DNA from: Stenotrophomonas rhizophila
GTDB taxonomy: Bacteria; Pseudomonadota; Gammaproteobacteria; Xanthomonadales; Xanthomonadaceae
Length of the DNA stretch: 64,000 bases
Direction of reading: 5' to 3'
Assembly (NCBI RefSeq): GCF_003651185.1
Contig: NZ_RCDC01000004.1
Span: 2,404,659-2,468,658, forward strand
Shown: positions 63,633 through 64,000 of the stretch, piece by piece
Numbering within the stretch: the stretch's first letter is position 1
Layout of the letters: every line of letters begins with the position of its first letter
The notes under the pieces: model-generated
Told to the model about the DNA's origin: nothing
Databases searched by the model: none
Seen by the model: the letters and a program-made list of their open reading frames with translations, nothing else
Position numbers and translations under genes: made by a program

Positions 63633-64000
63633 TCAACCCGAAATCGCCAACCGCTCCTGGTGGTAGCGACGCACTGCGGCATACCAGAACAGCGCCGCCA
63701 GACCGAAGCCCGCGCCGAGGTAGACCGCCCACATCTGCGGGCTGATCGCTTCGTGGCGGATGATCTTGAGCAGCATCTGGTTCTGCGCCAGGAACGGCAC
63801 CGCGAACTGCCACAGCTCACTCTTGATCGGGTACACCATCAGCGCATACCCCGGCAGCATCGGCAGCAGCATCAGCCAGGTCATGTGGCTCTGGGCTTCT
63901 TTCATGCTTTTGGCGGCGGCCGAGAGGAAGGTCAGCAGCGACGTGCCGATGAACAGCATCGGCAGCATGATCAGCAGCATCTGCAGCATCGGCAGGAAGC
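63633..64000 (-). CDS. ABC-2 type transporter permease (5' end beyond window)
   Basis: The C-terminal 122 or so residues of a permease are visible. Four membrane segments are seen (LLIMLPMLFIGTSLLTFLS, WLMLLPMLPGYALMV, QFAVPFLAQNQMLL and VYLGAGFGLAALFWYAAV). AAAKSMKEAQ between the first two resembles the conserved loop of NatB-like ABC-2 permeases. The frame is open to the right edge, so start and N-terminal half are not seen. Confidence 0.82.
   Translation of the reverse strand, partial: FLPMLQMLLIMLPMLFIGTSLLTFLSAAAKSMKEAQSHMTWLMLLPMLPGYALMVYPIKSELWQFAVPFLAQNQMLLKIIRHEAISPQMWAVYLGAGFGLAALFWYAAVRRYHQERLAISG

Overview
The window looks like chromosome of a Stenotrophomonas-type gammaproteobacterium (Xanthomonadaceae). 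DNA is GC-rich, gene order and families are xanthomonad-like (large TonB-dependent receptor, DPP4-type S9 peptidase, lipoproteins of the family). Short palindromes opening with GTAG recur between genes, as in the GTAG-initiated REP elements described for Stenotrophomonas, and a REP-associated tyrosine transposase (RAYT) is present. The species cannot be fixed from the sequence alone. No rRNA or CRISPR array was seen.

Layout. 1-1068: ubiA (cut by the left edge), tRNA-Arg(CCG) with encoded CCA, and a terminator. 1003-6653: an accessory insert behind the tRNA, bounded by a degenerate copy of the tRNA 3' end (983-1002 and 6635-6653). It holds an internally deleted IS3-type element, a low-GC membrane/coiled-coil protein with a nuclease-like C-terminus, a divergent DUF2971 gene, a cluster of GTTACC repeats, a tiny hydrophobic ORF and an unknown exported protein. 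No integrase remains. 6796-22229: a complete-looking N-acetylgalactosamine (GalNAc) system. A leftward arm makes a GH31 enzyme with carbohydrate-binding modules, a TonB-dependent receptor and a GH109 alpha-N-acetylgalactosaminidase. A rightward arm makes AgaS, ROK kinase AgaK, AgaZ, DeoR repressor AgaR, deacetylase AgaA and an MFS transporter. The shared 333-bp promoter region carries repeated CGAAAGAT-type motifs, probably AgaR sites. Oligosaccharides would be imported by the receptor, cut in the periplasm, and GalNAc imported, phosphorylated, deacetylated, deaminated and passed to the tagatose pathway.

22254-29068: small envelope genes, comF, and divergently the biotin operon bioB-bioF-bioH-SDR-bioC, with an unusual SDR inside. 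29087-33722: ydcF, a threonine-dehydratase-like enzyme, a Gly/Tyr-rich lipoprotein and mnmG. 33793-41327: a gamma-carbonic anhydrase-like gene, then a tight operon RDD / SpoIIM / DUF4129 / DUF4350 / MoxR / DUF58. 41331-54856: housekeeping genes (ygiBC, ilvD, dinG, aroE, hemB, a bestrophin, a DUF885 peptidase) separated by GTAG palindromes.

54925-56920: a secreted metzincin protease followed by a paralogue that keeps only the signal and prodomain. 57068-62597: Coa1-like protein, S9B peptidase, glutathione transferase, YqhA and a TonB-domain lipoprotein. 62650-63600: a self-contained RAYT element framed by about 60-bp inverted repeats and sitting between two terminators. The window ends in an ABC-2 permease cut by the right edge.
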